From Synechococcus sp. HW_metabat.21 (GTDB taxonomy: Bacteria > Cyanobacteriota > Cyanobacteriia > PCC-6307 > Cyanobiaceae), in assembly GCA_018623875.1 (NCBI GenBank), contig JAAZUZ010000060.1:1-9310 (forward strand): DNA of 9,310 nucleotides. Direction: 5' to 3'. The notes beneath the pieces were generated by a model. It was given only the letters and a program-made list of their open reading frames with translations. It did no database searches and had not been told where the DNA came from. Position numbers and translations under genes: made by a program. Positions 1 through 6,780 of the stretch are shown in pieces (positions within the stretch are counted from its first letter, which is position 1; the number at the start of each line of letters is the position of its first letter).

Positions 1-562
1 CTTCAACCTGGTGCAGTACCTGGGTGAACTAGCGGCCGACCACCCAATCACTGAGGACCTGCGGGTGGAGCGCAATGACGCCCTCACCCTGGAAGAGATC
101 CGGGCTCTGAATCCAGACGCGATCTTGATTTCACCGGGTCCTGGCGATCCGGATCAATCCGGCGTCTGCCTCGAGGTCCTGCGGGAACTGAGCCCAACCA
201 TCCCCACCCTGGGGGTTTGCCTCGGCCACCAATCGATCGCCCAGGTCTATGGCGGCAAGGTGATCCGGGCCAAGGAACTCATGCACGGCAAAACCTCGCC
301 GGTGCTCCACGAGGGAGCCGGCGTCTTTGCCGGCCTGCCCAACCCGCTGACGGCCACCCGTTATCACAGCCTGATCGCCGAGCGCGAGTCCCTGCCGGAC
401 TGCTTGGAGATCACGGCCTGGCTCGAGGACGGCACGATCATGGGCCTGCGTCACCGGGAATTCCCCCACCTGCAGGGGGTGCAGTTCCACCCGGAAAGCG
501 TGCTCACCCAGAGCGGCCATCAGCTGCTGGGGAATTTCCTGGCCCAAGCGGCAGCCGGCTAA
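1..562 (+). CDS. trpG: Anthranilate/aminodeoxychorismate synthase glutamine amidotransferase subunit, 5'-truncated
   Basis: This is the glutaminase subunit that releases ammonia from glutamine for the TrpE partner (anthranilate, tryptophan pathway) and, in many bacteria, also for PabB (folate). The first full codon is at base 2 and reads FNLVQYLGEL, which normally lies about ten residues inside TrpG. The start is therefore just outside the window, and the GTG at 11 is an internal Val codon. Counting that Val as residue 1, the class I amidotransferase signatures are intact: the oxyanion-side PGPGDP at about 42-47, the nucleophile elbow GVCLGHQ with Cys70 (bases 218-220), the HGKTSPV segment at about 92-98, and the catalytic pair His160/Glu162 in HPES. 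The stop TAA is at 560-562. The exported MBL-fold gene follows after 25 bases on the same strand, so co-transcription is likely. TrpG and PabA cannot be told apart from this sequence; one subunit may serve both partners. No TrpE is visible here. Confidence 0.95.
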   Translation, partial: FNLVQYLGELAADHPITEDLRVERNDALTLEEIRALNPDAILISPGPGDPDQSGVCLEVLRELSPTIPTLGVCLGHQSIAQVYGGKVIRAKELMHGKTSPVLHEGAGVFAGLPNPLTATRYHSLIAERESLPDCLEITAWLEDGTIMGLRHREFPHLQGVQFHPESVLTQSGHQLLGNFLAQAAAG

Positions 563-587
563 CGTTCGGCCCAACTCCAGCTGCTCC

Positions 588-1298
588 ATGGCCCTGCTGA
601 TCCGCACCCTGGCTGCCGCAGCCGTCGCTCTCCCCTTGGCGGCCAGCGCAGGCACCGGTGTGACGATCACCAGCTACGGCCACAGCGCCCTACTGATCCA
701 GGGCGGTGGCGCCAAGGTTCTGATCAACCCGTTCAAAGCCGTGGCCTGCGCCGCGGGACTGACGGAACCCAAGGTCAGCGCCAATGTGATCCTGGCCAGC
801 AGCCTGCTGCTGGATGAAGGAGCCCCTGTGGCCAGCGGCAAGTTTCTGAGCCAACCCGGCTCCTACCGTCTGGCCGGGCTCAAGATCGAAGGCATCTCGG
901 CACCCCATGACCGCTTTGGCGGACGCCGGTTCGGACAAGCCACCCTCTGGCGCTGGAGCCAAGGGGGCCTGACCTTTGCCCACCTGGGGGGCACGGCCGC
1001 CAAGCTGAGTCCGGAAGACCGGGTGCTGCTGGGCAACCCCGATGTATTGATCGTCGGTGTCGGCGGTGGCGCGAAGGTCTACGACGGCGTAGAAGCCGCA
1101 GCGGTGGTGCGCGAACTGGCGCCCAAACGGGTCATCCCGGTTCAGTACGTCAGCGGCAAGACCCCGGCGAACTGCGACCAAAGCAGCGTTGAACCCTTCC
1201 TCGAAGCCATGAAGGGCACCAGCGTCAAACGGGTCGGCCGGGTGCTGAGCCTGCCCGGCCAGCTCGGCGAGGGCACCCAAATCGATCTGATGCGCTAG
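588..1298 (+). CDS. Exported metallo-beta-lactamase-fold protein with degenerate metal site
   Basis: A 236-residue protein resembling the compact MBL-fold hydrolases of the UPF0173/Lactamase_B_3 group. The N-terminus looks like a Sec signal peptide: Arg6, a hydrophobic run at about 7-18, and an ASA motif at 19-21 predicting cleavage before Gly22, so a periplasmic or thylakoid-lumen location is inferred. Family landmarks are present: GHSALLI (31-37), VLINPF (44-49), PHD (106-108), HLGGT (132-136), and IPVQY (183-187). Compared with the usual HxHxDH, the matching stretch reads SSLLLDE (71-77), leaving only Asp76. HxGDT has become HLGGT and the late HY motif has become QY (Gln186). Metal-dependent hydrolysis is therefore doubtful. 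The mature protein has exactly two cysteines (54 and 196), which could form a disulfide. The ATG at 588 lies 25 bases after trpG with no clear Shine-Dalgarno; the signal peptide supports this start. The stop overlaps the convergent aminotransferase gene. Substrate unknown. Confidence 0.85.
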   Translation: MALLIRTLAAAAVALPLAASAGTGVTITSYGHSALLIQGGGAKVLINPFKAVACAAGLTEPKVSANVILASSLLLDEGAPVASGKFLSQPGSYRLAGLKIEGISAPHDRFGGRRFGQATLWRWSQGGLTFAHLGGTAAKLSPEDRVLLGNPDVLIVGVGGGAKVYDGVEAAAVVRELAPKRVIPVQYVSGKTPANCDQSSVEPFLEAMKGTSVKRVGRVLSLPGQLGEGTQIDLMR

Positions 1299-2383
1299 GC
1301 GGCGAGACCCTCGAGGGCGGCATAGGCCGCCCAGAACTGCTGCATCTGCGCCCTGGTGCCCAAGCTGACCCGCAGTGAGCCATCAATCAATGGCTTACCG
1401 GTCATGGCCCGCACCAAAATCCCGGCCTGACGGAGCCCCTGATCGATCAGGGCCGGATCAGATTTGGGCCAAACCAGCAGATAGTTTCCGCCATCGATGT
1501 GGTGGCGAACGCCTGCAGCCTGGAGCGTCTCCGCCATCCAGGTTCTGGCCTGAAGAACCTCTTGGACGTAGGCATCCACGTAGGCCTGATCCTTCAGGGC
1601 CGCAAAGGCCGCTGCCACCGCAAAACTGTTGATGTCGTAGGGCCCCGTGACCCGGCTGACGCGATCGACCACGGCGGCGTGCCCCAAGGCAAAACCGATG
1701 CGCAACCCCGCCAAACCGGCGGTTTTGGCCAGCGAGCGCAGCACCAGCAGATTCGGCGTGGCTGCGAAGTCGGCACTGGGGAGAACGCTGTCGCCGGTGA
1801 AGGCCTCGTAGAGCTCATCCACGACCACCAACGTCGATGGTGCTGCGGCCGCAAGCTCGCGGATGACATCCGGTGCCAGGCGGGTCCCGGTGGGGTTATT
1901 CGGATTGCAGATCAGGAGCAGTCGGGGCTTAAGGGCCTGCAGACGCTCGCGAATCGTCTCCAGCGGGAAGTCAAAGGCCTCCCCCAGATAGGGAACCGCC
2001 TCGATCGTCATCCCCTGCATCTGGGCGCAGGGGGTGTAATACCCAAAGGTCGGCGATGTGGTGAGCAACGTCTCCCCGCGGTCGCCATAGGCGTGAAAGA
2101 CGGCGTGGATCGCTGCATCGACACCGTTGAACAGGCCGACTTGCTCGGGCTGCAGCGGTAATCCCAAGTTGGCGATGACCGCTTCTCGCAGGCCGTCGTA
2201 CTCGGGATAGATACCGATCTGATCGGCAGGGATAGCGCGCAGCGCTTCGACGACGCGGGGGCTAGGGCCGACGGTGTTTTCGTTGAAGTCGAGTCGCAGT
2301 AACCGCCGGCGTCCCTCCAGGGGAGCGCTATAGGCATGGAGGCTCTCCACTTCAGGGCGAGCCGGTGGCCACGCTTGCTCCAT
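1295..2383 (-). CDS. HisC-family PLP-dependent aminotransferase (histidinol-phosphate aminotransferase-like)
   Basis: A 362-residue fold-type I aminotransferase of the HisC family (usual length about 350). In this numbering: NEN near the N-terminal arm (34-36), PTFGYY for the PLP-stacking aromatic (111-116), CNPNNPTG (159-166), DELY with the PLP-pyridine Asp189 and Tyr192, and the Schiff-base Lys220 in RSLAKTAGLAGLRIGF. Also GPYDIN (about 247-252) and a carboxylate-binding Arg338 in RVSLGT. The catalytic core looks complete. The start at 2383 is preferred over an ATG 24 codons upstream because the argS stop and this ATG form TGATG, sharing one base, whereas the longer form would overlap the argS 3' end by 73 bases. 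Two positions differ from typical HisC: NENPYG is NENTVG, and the DE of GxDE is DA. It could be a true HisC, or a paralogue acting on aromatic or other 2-oxo acids. Annotators commonly name such genes hisC; I withhold the symbol. Confidence 0.9.
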   Translation of the reverse strand: MEQAWPPARPEVESLHAYSAPLEGRRRLLRLDFNENTVGPSPRVVEALRAIPADQIGIYPEYDGLREAVIANLGLPLQPEQVGLFNGVDAAIHAVFHAYGDRGETLLTTSPTFGYYTPCAQMQGMTIEAVPYLGEAFDFPLETIRERLQALKPRLLLICNPNNPTGTRLAPDVIRELAAAAPSTLVVVDELYEAFTGDSVLPSADFAATPNLLVLRSLAKTAGLAGLRIGFALGHAAVVDRVSRVTGPYDINSFAVAAAFAALKDQAYVDAYVQEVLQARTWMAETLQAAGVRHHIDGGNYLLVWPKSDPALIDQGLRQAGILVRAMTGKPLIDGSLRVSLGTRAQMQQFWAAYAALEGLAA

Positions 2384-2385
2384 CA
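2381..2385 (-). promoter_or_regulatory. TGATG stop-start overlap, argS to aminotransferase
   Basis: On the minus strand the argS stop TGA (2385-2383) and the aminotransferase start ATG (2383-2381) share one base. This arrangement is a familiar signature of translational coupling by terminating ribosomes. It fixes the start of the downstream gene and argues that both are read from one mRNA. That coupling actually occurs is inferred from the geometry. Confidence 0.7.
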
Positions 2386-4167
2386 CATCCGATCCAGCGT
2401 TGGGATGCCCAACAGACCCAACCCCAGTTTGAGGGTGTCGGCGGTGAGACGGCAAAGGGCGAGACGGGAGGGCAGGGCGTCTGGCTCAGCCTTGAGGACG
2501 GGCACCTGGTCGTAGAAGCGGTTGAAGACCTGGGAGAGCTCAAACAAGTAGGTGCAGAGACGATTGGGCAGCAGCTCCTCCTCGACCTCGGCGACCACGG
2601 CATCGAACTTGAGCAACTCCCGCACCAGGGCCCATTCCTGGGGCTCACTGAACTGCAGCGCCCCCGTCGCGGCCGCATCCAGGTCGCCGCCTTTGCGGGC
2701 GATGCCGGCAATGCGCACCACCGCGTAGAGCAAGTAGGGAGCCGTGTTGCCCTGCAGGGCCAGCATCCGGTCAAAGCTGAACTGGTAGTTGGTGATGCGG
2801 TTCTGGCTGAGGTCGGCGTACTTCACGGCCGCCAGGCCAACCGTGGTGGCGACGTGCTCGATGAAGGGCTCGTCCTCGCTGCGGTCCTCCTCCTCGAGCC
2901 GACGACGCAGGTCCGCCTCGGAGCGCTCCACGGCCTCATCCAAGAGATCCCGCAGGCGCACCGTGTCCCCGGCGCGGGTTTTCAACTTCTTGCCGTCTTC
3001 CCCTTGGACAAGACCAAAGGGCACGTGCTCCAAGCGCGCACCCTCGGGGAGCCAACCGGCCCGGCGGGCCACCTGGAAGACTCCAGCGAAGTGGTTCGCC
3101 TGGCCGGCATCGGTCACGTACACAACCCGGCGGGCGCCATCGCCGTCGGGGGCTGAGCCAAAGCGATAACGAATGGCCGCGAGGTCCGTGGTGGCGTAGT
3201 TGAAGCCGCCGTCGCTCTTCTGGACGATCACCGGCAAGGGCTTGCCATCCTTGCCGCTCACCCCCTCAAGAAAGACGCAGCCCGCACCGTCATCCACCAC
3301 GAGCAGGCCCGTGGCCTCCAGGTCGCGAACAACCCCTTCCAGATAAGGGTTGTAGAACGACTCACCCCTTTCGCTCAGGCGAATGTCGAGGCGGTCGTAG
3401 ATCTTCTGGAACTCGCGGCGGCTCTGATCACACAGCAGCCCCCAGGCCTTCAAGGAGACCGGGTCCCCGCCCTGGAGCTTCACCACCTCCTCCCGTGAGG
3501 TGGTCTGGAAGGCCTCGTCCTCATCGAAGCGTTTTTTGGCCTCGCGGTAGAAGGCCACCAGGTCCCCTAGATCGACCGCATCGGCGGTCTCCAGCGCTTC
3601 TGGAGCCACCTGCTTGAGGTGGGTGATCAGCATCCCGAACTGGGTGCCCCAATCCCCCACGTGGTTCAAGCGCAGGACGGGATGGCCGCGGAACTCCAGA
3701 ACACGGGCCAGGGAGTCGCCAATGATCGTGGAGCGCAGGTGCCCCACGTGCATCTCCTTGGCGATGTTCGGGCTGGAGAAATCCACCACCACCGGCGCGG
3801 CCTGCTCCACGGCGGGAACGCCGAGGCGCGGATCCCCGAGGCGCTGCTGCACCTCCGCCGCCAAACGCTCGGGCTGGAGCGTGATGTTGATGAAACCGGG
3901 GCCGGCAATCTGCGGCTCCTGGCAGAGGGCCATGAACGCCGCATCGGCCTTGAGCTGCTCCACCACCGCCTCGGCGATCTTGCGGGGGGGCTGGCCCAAG
4001 GGCTTGGCCAGGGGCAAGGCGCCATTGGCCTGGAAATCCCCGAATTCCGGCTTACTGGCCGGGGCGAGCTGGGGATCAAAGGCCTGTCCGGCCGCCGCCG
4101 CCTCGGGGAAGGCCCGTTGCATCGCGTCCCGCAGCTGGTTCTCCAGGGAGTGGGCGATGCGGAGCAT
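2383..4167 (-). CDS. argS: Arginine--tRNA ligase
   Basis: Cytoplasmic class Ia synthetase that charges tRNA(Arg) with arginine using ATP; arginine activation needs bound tRNA in this family. At 594 residues it is a normal full-length ArgRS. Domains in order: the N-terminal Add-1 domain (about 1-100, with GDFQANGALPLAK at 43-55 that recognises the tRNA elbow); the Rossmann catalytic domain with SSPNIAKEMHVGHLRS (131-146), whose HVGH at 140-143 is the HIGH signature; NHVGDWGTQFG (168-178); and GEDGKKLKTRAG (389-400), standing in for KMSKS as in many ArgRS. The C-terminal anticodon-binding DALR domain runs from about 470 to 594, opening with QGNTAPYLLYA and ending in the usual -RM. The gene starts 47 bases after the nadC stop and ends in a TGATG overlap with the aminotransferase gene. 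No truncation or frameshift. No Shine-Dalgarno is evident, which is common in cyanobacteria. Confidence 0.97.
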   Translation of the reverse strand: MLRIAHSLENQLRDAMQRAFPEAAAAGQAFDPQLAPASKPEFGDFQANGALPLAKPLGQPPRKIAEAVVEQLKADAAFMALCQEPQIAGPGFINITLQPERLAAEVQQRLGDPRLGVPAVEQAAPVVVDFSSPNIAKEMHVGHLRSTIIGDSLARVLEFRGHPVLRLNHVGDWGTQFGMLITHLKQVAPEALETADAVDLGDLVAFYREAKKRFDEDEAFQTTSREEVVKLQGGDPVSLKAWGLLCDQSRREFQKIYDRLDIRLSERGESFYNPYLEGVVRDLEATGLLVVDDGAGCVFLEGVSGKDGKPLPVIVQKSDGGFNYATTDLAAIRYRFGSAPDGDGARRVVYVTDAGQANHFAGVFQVARRAGWLPEGARLEHVPFGLVQGEDGKKLKTRAGDTVRLRDLLDEAVERSEADLRRRLEEEDRSEDEPFIEHVATTVGLAAVKYADLSQNRITNYQFSFDRMLALQGNTAPYLLYAVVRIAGIARKGGDLDAAATGALQFSEPQEWALVRELLKFDAVVAEVEEELLPNRLCTYLFELSQVFNRFYDQVPVLKAEPDALPSRLALCRLTADTLKLGLGLLGIPTLDRM

Positions 4168-4214
4168 GGAGATGCGGGGGAGATCTTCAGATCATCCCTC
4201 TCCGCGGGAATCGC

Positions 4215-5069
4215 TCAGCTGGAGAAGCGCATGCTGAGGTCCAACCAGCTGCTGCGGGTCACCGGGGCGCTCGTGGAAATCAGATCAATCCCTGTCGCCC
4301 CATAGGCACGCAACTGATCCGGCTGCACGCCGGAGGCCTCGAGCACCACCGGCCTGGGACACAGGGCCCGTAAGCGGGGAACCAGCTCCCGCAGCTCCTG
4401 GGGGCTGAACTCATCGAGCAGAACCCCATCGGCTCCCGCCTCAACCGCCGCCTGAGCCTCTGCGGCGGTTTCGGCCTCCACGATCACGCGAGCCGGCCAG
4501 GGGGCCCCTGCGCGGACAGCGGCGATCGCCGCGGCCACCCCACCGGCCCAGGCCAAGTGGTTTTCCTTGAGCATCGCCGCATCGTCCAAGCCGAGGCGAT
4601 GGTTCACGCCACCGCCGCAGCGCACGGCGTACTTCTCCAGCACCCGCAGCCCCGGGGTGGTCTTGCGGGTGTCCGCCAGGCGGACCCCGCTGCCCTCCAA
4701 GTCGGCCACCAGGCGGGCCGTGGCCGTGGCAATCCCCGAGAGGCGCATCGCCAGGTTCAGGGCCGTGCGCTCAGCCGCCACCAAGGCCGCCGCTTCAGCC
4801 TCCAGGTTCACCAGGCGTTGCCCGGGGCTCACCACCTCCCCATCCGCCACCAGCAGCTCCACGTTGGCGGTCGGATCCAGCTCGCGGAAGACAACGTCCA
4901 AGAGGGGGCCACCGCAGAACACCCCGGGGGCCTTGCTGATCCAGTGGGCCCGGCAGCGGCCAGAGGCCAAGGCGGGGGCGCTGAGGTCGCCTCGGCCCAA
5001 GTCCTCCTGCAGCCAATCGCGCAGCTGCTGCCGAAGGGCTGGCGTCAGGGGAAGTGAGACGGCGCTCAT
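4215..5069 (-). CDS. nadC: Nicotinate-nucleotide pyrophosphorylase (carboxylating), quinolinate phosphoribosyltransferase
   Basis: Converts quinolinate and PRPP to nicotinate mononucleotide, CO2 and pyrophosphate in de novo NAD synthesis; cytoplasmic. It has 284 residues, the usual NadC length. Visible motifs: EDLGRGD (22-28), RTALN (101-105), SGIATAT (111-117), DTRKTTPG (133-140), EKYAVRCGGGVNHR (145-158), MLKENH (166-171, catalytic-region Lys168), VEAE (197-200), GADGVLLDE (212-220) and EASG (244-247). The ATG at 5069 is chosen because homologues begin shortly before the DLGxGD motif; the frame stays open upstream to 5249, but that part overlaps mnmE and looks nothing like NadC. It lies 43 bases after mnmE and 47 before argS on the same strand. 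Oddities: the C-terminal phosphate-side loop reads STSAPVTRSS where bacterial enzymes usually have a GALTHS-type motif, and LDE replaces LDN. This may be a clade-typical variant. Confidence 0.95.
   Translation of the reverse strand: MSAVSLPLTPALRQQLRDWLQEDLGRGDLSAPALASGRCRAHWISKAPGVFCGGPLLDVVFRELDPTANVELLVADGEVVSPGQRLVNLEAEAAALVAAERTALNLAMRLSGIATATARLVADLEGSGVRLADTRKTTPGLRVLEKYAVRCGGGVNHRLGLDDAAMLKENHLAWAGGVAAAIAAVRAGAPWPARVIVEAETAAEAQAAVEAGADGVLLDEFSPQELRELVPRLRALCPRPVVLEASGVQPDQLRAYGATGIDLISTSAPVTRSSWLDLSMRFSS
4522..4529. repeat. HIP1 octamer GCGATCGC
   Basis: An exact copy of the highly iterated palindrome of cyanobacteria, inside nadC. It supports a cyanobacterial source. The octamer is a known cyanobacterial genome signature; no function is implied here. 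Confidence 0.7.
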
Positions 5070-5112
5070 CTGAATGCAAAGACGCAAGGGCAGCTTGCCC
5101 GAGTTCCTGGCC

Positions 5113-6462
5113 CTATTTGCCGATGCAAAAGCGCGAGAAGATCCGATCGAGCACCGCCTCGGTGACCTCCGCACCGGTGATCTCCCCAAGGGAGCGCACG
5201 GCCGCCCGCAGGTCAATCGTCCAGAAATCCCAGGGCAACTGCTGATCACCGGCCTCCAGGGTGCGCTGCAAACTCGCCGCCGCAGACACCGCCAGGTCCA
5301 GCTGCCGTTGATTCAGGGCCACCTGCAGCCCCTGCTCCCCGCCGTGGCCGCAGCGCTGCAGCAGACGATCCACCAACTCCCCATGACCAGCGCCCGTCAG
5401 GGCGCTGATGCAGACATCCGCATGAGCGGGCGCCTCCGCCGCTGCCTGGTCCGCCTTGTTGGCCACCACCAGATGGGGAATGCCTGGGGGAAGGGACTCC
5501 AGCAAGGCCTGGTCTTCGGCCAACCAACCCTGGACCAGGTCAAACAAAAGCAACACCACGTCCGCGGCTTGGAGGGCACCGCGACTGCGTTCGATGCCGA
5601 TCTGCTCAACGCGATCCTCGGTGTCGCGGATCCCGGCGGTATCCAGCAGGGTCAGCGGGACGCCCTTGAGCACCAACTCGCTCTCCACGAGATCGCGGGT
5701 GGTGCCGGGCAGGTCGGTGACGATGGCGCGATCGCTGCGGCTGAGCAGGTTGAGCAGGCTGCTCTTGCCGACATTCGGGCGACCCACGATCGCCACCTTG
5801 AGGCCCTCCCGCAGGAGTTGACCGCGCTCCCCGTCAGCCACCAGCTCCAGCAGCGCGGTGCGCACTGCCTGCAATTCAGAGGCCACCGCATCACCATCCA
5901 ACGGCGGCAGGTCGTCTTCAAAATCCACCCGCGCCTCCAGTTCCGCCAGCTGATCGAGCAGGCGCAGGCGCAGGGCACTGATCTGACGCTCGAGACCACC
6001 ATCAAGACCCGCCATGGCCAGCTGGGCGGCTCGCCGGCTGCGGGCCGTCACCAACTCACTGATGGCCTCTGCGCGGGTGAGATCCAGCCGGCCGTTGAGG
6101 AAGGCCCGTTGGCTGAATTCACCGGGCAAGGCACGCCGGGCCCCGGCGGCGAGCACCAGCTCGAGCACCCGCTGCACCGAGATCAGCCCCCCGTGGCAGT
6201 GCAGCTCAACAACGGTCTCGCGGGTGAAGCTGCGGGGCGCGCGCATCAACAGCAGCAGTGCTTCATCCACCCGCTCGCCGCTGCCGGGATCGCGCACATG
6301 GCCGTAAAGGACGCGGTGGCTCTCCCAGACCTGATGGCCGGGGGCTTCAAACAAACGCGCTCCGATGGCTTCGGCCTCGGGCCCGGAGATGCGCACAATC
6401 GAGACGCTGCCCTCACCGGCGGCGACAGCGGTGGCAACGGCAGCGATCGTGTCGGAGGACAT
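5113..6462 (-). CDS. mnmE: tRNA uridine-5-carboxymethylaminomethyl modification GTPase MnmE (TrmE/ThdF)
   Basis: GTPase that, with MnmG (GidA), installs the carboxymethylaminomethyl group on wobble U34 of certain tRNAs. It has 449 residues, normal for the family. Domains in order: the N-terminal formyl-THF-binding alpha/beta domain (1-120; DTIAAVAT, VSIVRISGPEA, ELHCHGG at 86-92, GEFSQRAFLNGRLDL at 114-128); the helical domain (about 120-215); and the inserted G domain with G1 GRPNVGKSS (227-235), G2 GTTRD (253-257), G3 DTAG (274-277), G4 NKAD (335-338) and G5 SAL (353-355). A second helical part ends in the invariant CIGK (446-449) with Cys446. All key residues are intact. The start matches the family N-terminus; a GGAGG sits only one base before the ATG, too close to be a normal Shine-Dalgarno. 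It is 25 bases downstream of a small hypothetical ORF and 43 upstream of nadC. Confidence 0.97.
   Translation of the reverse strand: MSSDTIAAVATAVAAGEGSVSIVRISGPEAEAIGARLFEAPGHQVWESHRVLYGHVRDPGSGERVDEALLLLMRAPRSFTRETVVELHCHGGLISVQRVLELVLAAGARRALPGEFSQRAFLNGRLDLTRAEAISELVTARSRRAAQLAMAGLDGGLERQISALRLRLLDQLAELEARVDFEDDLPPLDGDAVASELQAVRTALLELVADGERGQLLREGLKVAIVGRPNVGKSSLLNLLSRSDRAIVTDLPGTTRDLVESELVLKGVPLTLLDTAGIRDTEDRVEQIGIERSRGALQAADVVLLLFDLVQGWLAEDQALLESLPPGIPHLVVANKADQAAAEAPAHADVCISALTGAGHGELVDRLLQRCGHGGEQGLQVALNQRQLDLAVSAAASLQRTLEAGDQQLPWDFWTIDLRAAVRSLGEITGAEVTEAVLDRIFSRFCIGK
5728..5735. repeat. HIP1 octamer GCGATCGC
   Basis: Second exact HIP1 palindrome, inside mnmE just upstream of the G1-coding part on the plus-strand axis. 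Several near-matches ending in CGATCGC or GCGATCG also occur in the window, but only two are exact. Confidence 0.7.
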
Positions 6463-6487
6463 GCCTCCAGTGTCTCGTTTAGCGGCC

Positions 6488-6673
6488 TCAGCTTGTGCTG
6501 AAGCCTGGGCAAACCATCAAGTCGATGTGGCCCCCGGGGGGATGGCGCCACTCGCGGAACTCCTCCATCAGGGCCTGATGGGCAAGGGGTTGGCCTTGAT
6601 CAAGGCTCTCCAGGCGCTCTTGCACCAGGTCCAGAGCGTCATCGATGAGCCGCGCAGCCTGTTCAGAGGTCAT
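6488..6673 (-). CDS. Small hypothetical protein between rsh and mnmE
   Basis: A 61-codon ORF that I do not recognise. The first 45 or so residues look like one or two amphipathic helices rich in Asp and Glu (about 11 acidic against 4 Arg and no Lys). A short HPPGGHIDLMV segment (44-54) and a Ser/Thr end follow. There is no signal peptide, membrane span or cysteine pair. It is oriented with its neighbours: 107 bases after the rsh stop and 25 before mnmE, as expected for a real operon member, and it fills most of an otherwise empty gap of 318 bases. The 107 bases upstream (6674-6780) show no clear promoter, terminator or further ORF. No Shine-Dalgarno is evident before the ATG. An overlapping plus-strand frame is also open here, so coding status rests on position, strand and plausible composition only. 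Its function cannot be stated. Confidence 0.55.
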   Translation of the reverse strand: MTSEQAARLIDDALDLVQERLESLDQGQPLAHQALMEEFREWRHPPGGHIDLMVCPGFSTS

Positions 6674-6780
6674 GGCAACGGATTGATCTAATCCGCTCTT
6701 GCTACAGAACCTGGCCGGAGGAAGCTGTAGCCCAGCTGACCAGCCGAGGCGTTGGTGTGTAGACCCAAACGCAGCAGGCT

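Noticed and set aside
11..13. GTG at 11 as the trpG start
   Set aside because: The upstream codons FNL continue the normal TrpG sequence, so this is an internal Val in a gene cut by the window edge.
690..1280. 196-codon minus-strand frame opposite the MBL-fold gene
   Set aside because: The plus-strand frame has a signal peptide and family motifs; the minus frame has neither.
588..1298. MBL-fold gene as a decaying pseudogene
   Set aside because: The frame is intact, with a good signal peptide and coherent composition. Ligand loss without frame damage fits repurposing better than decay.
2365..3169. Plus-strand open frames of 126-263 codons antisense to argS
   Set aside because: They are shadows of argS, whose complete domain set is on the minus strand. 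No motif is seen in the antisense translations.
6464..6468. GGAGG next to the mnmE ATG as a Shine-Dalgarno
   Set aside because: Only one base separates it from the start codon, too close for normal anti-SD pairing. The start itself is supported by the conserved N-terminus.
5074..6501. 475-codon plus-strand open frame antisense to mnmE
   Set aside because: mnmE in the opposite frame has every family motif. In GC-rich genes the codons TTA, CTA and TCA are rare, so antisense frames stay open by chance. The translation is Gln/His-rich with no recognisable domain.
6365..6691. 108-codon plus-strand frame covering the rsh-mnmE gap
   Set aside because: It overlaps the 5' end of mnmE by about 100 bases antisense and runs against the surrounding operon. 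The minus-strand 61-codon ORF is the better candidate for this gap.
6723..6737. AGCTG/CAGCT hairpin after rsh as a terminator
   Set aside because: The stem is only 5 bases with a 5-base loop, and no T-run follows on either strand.
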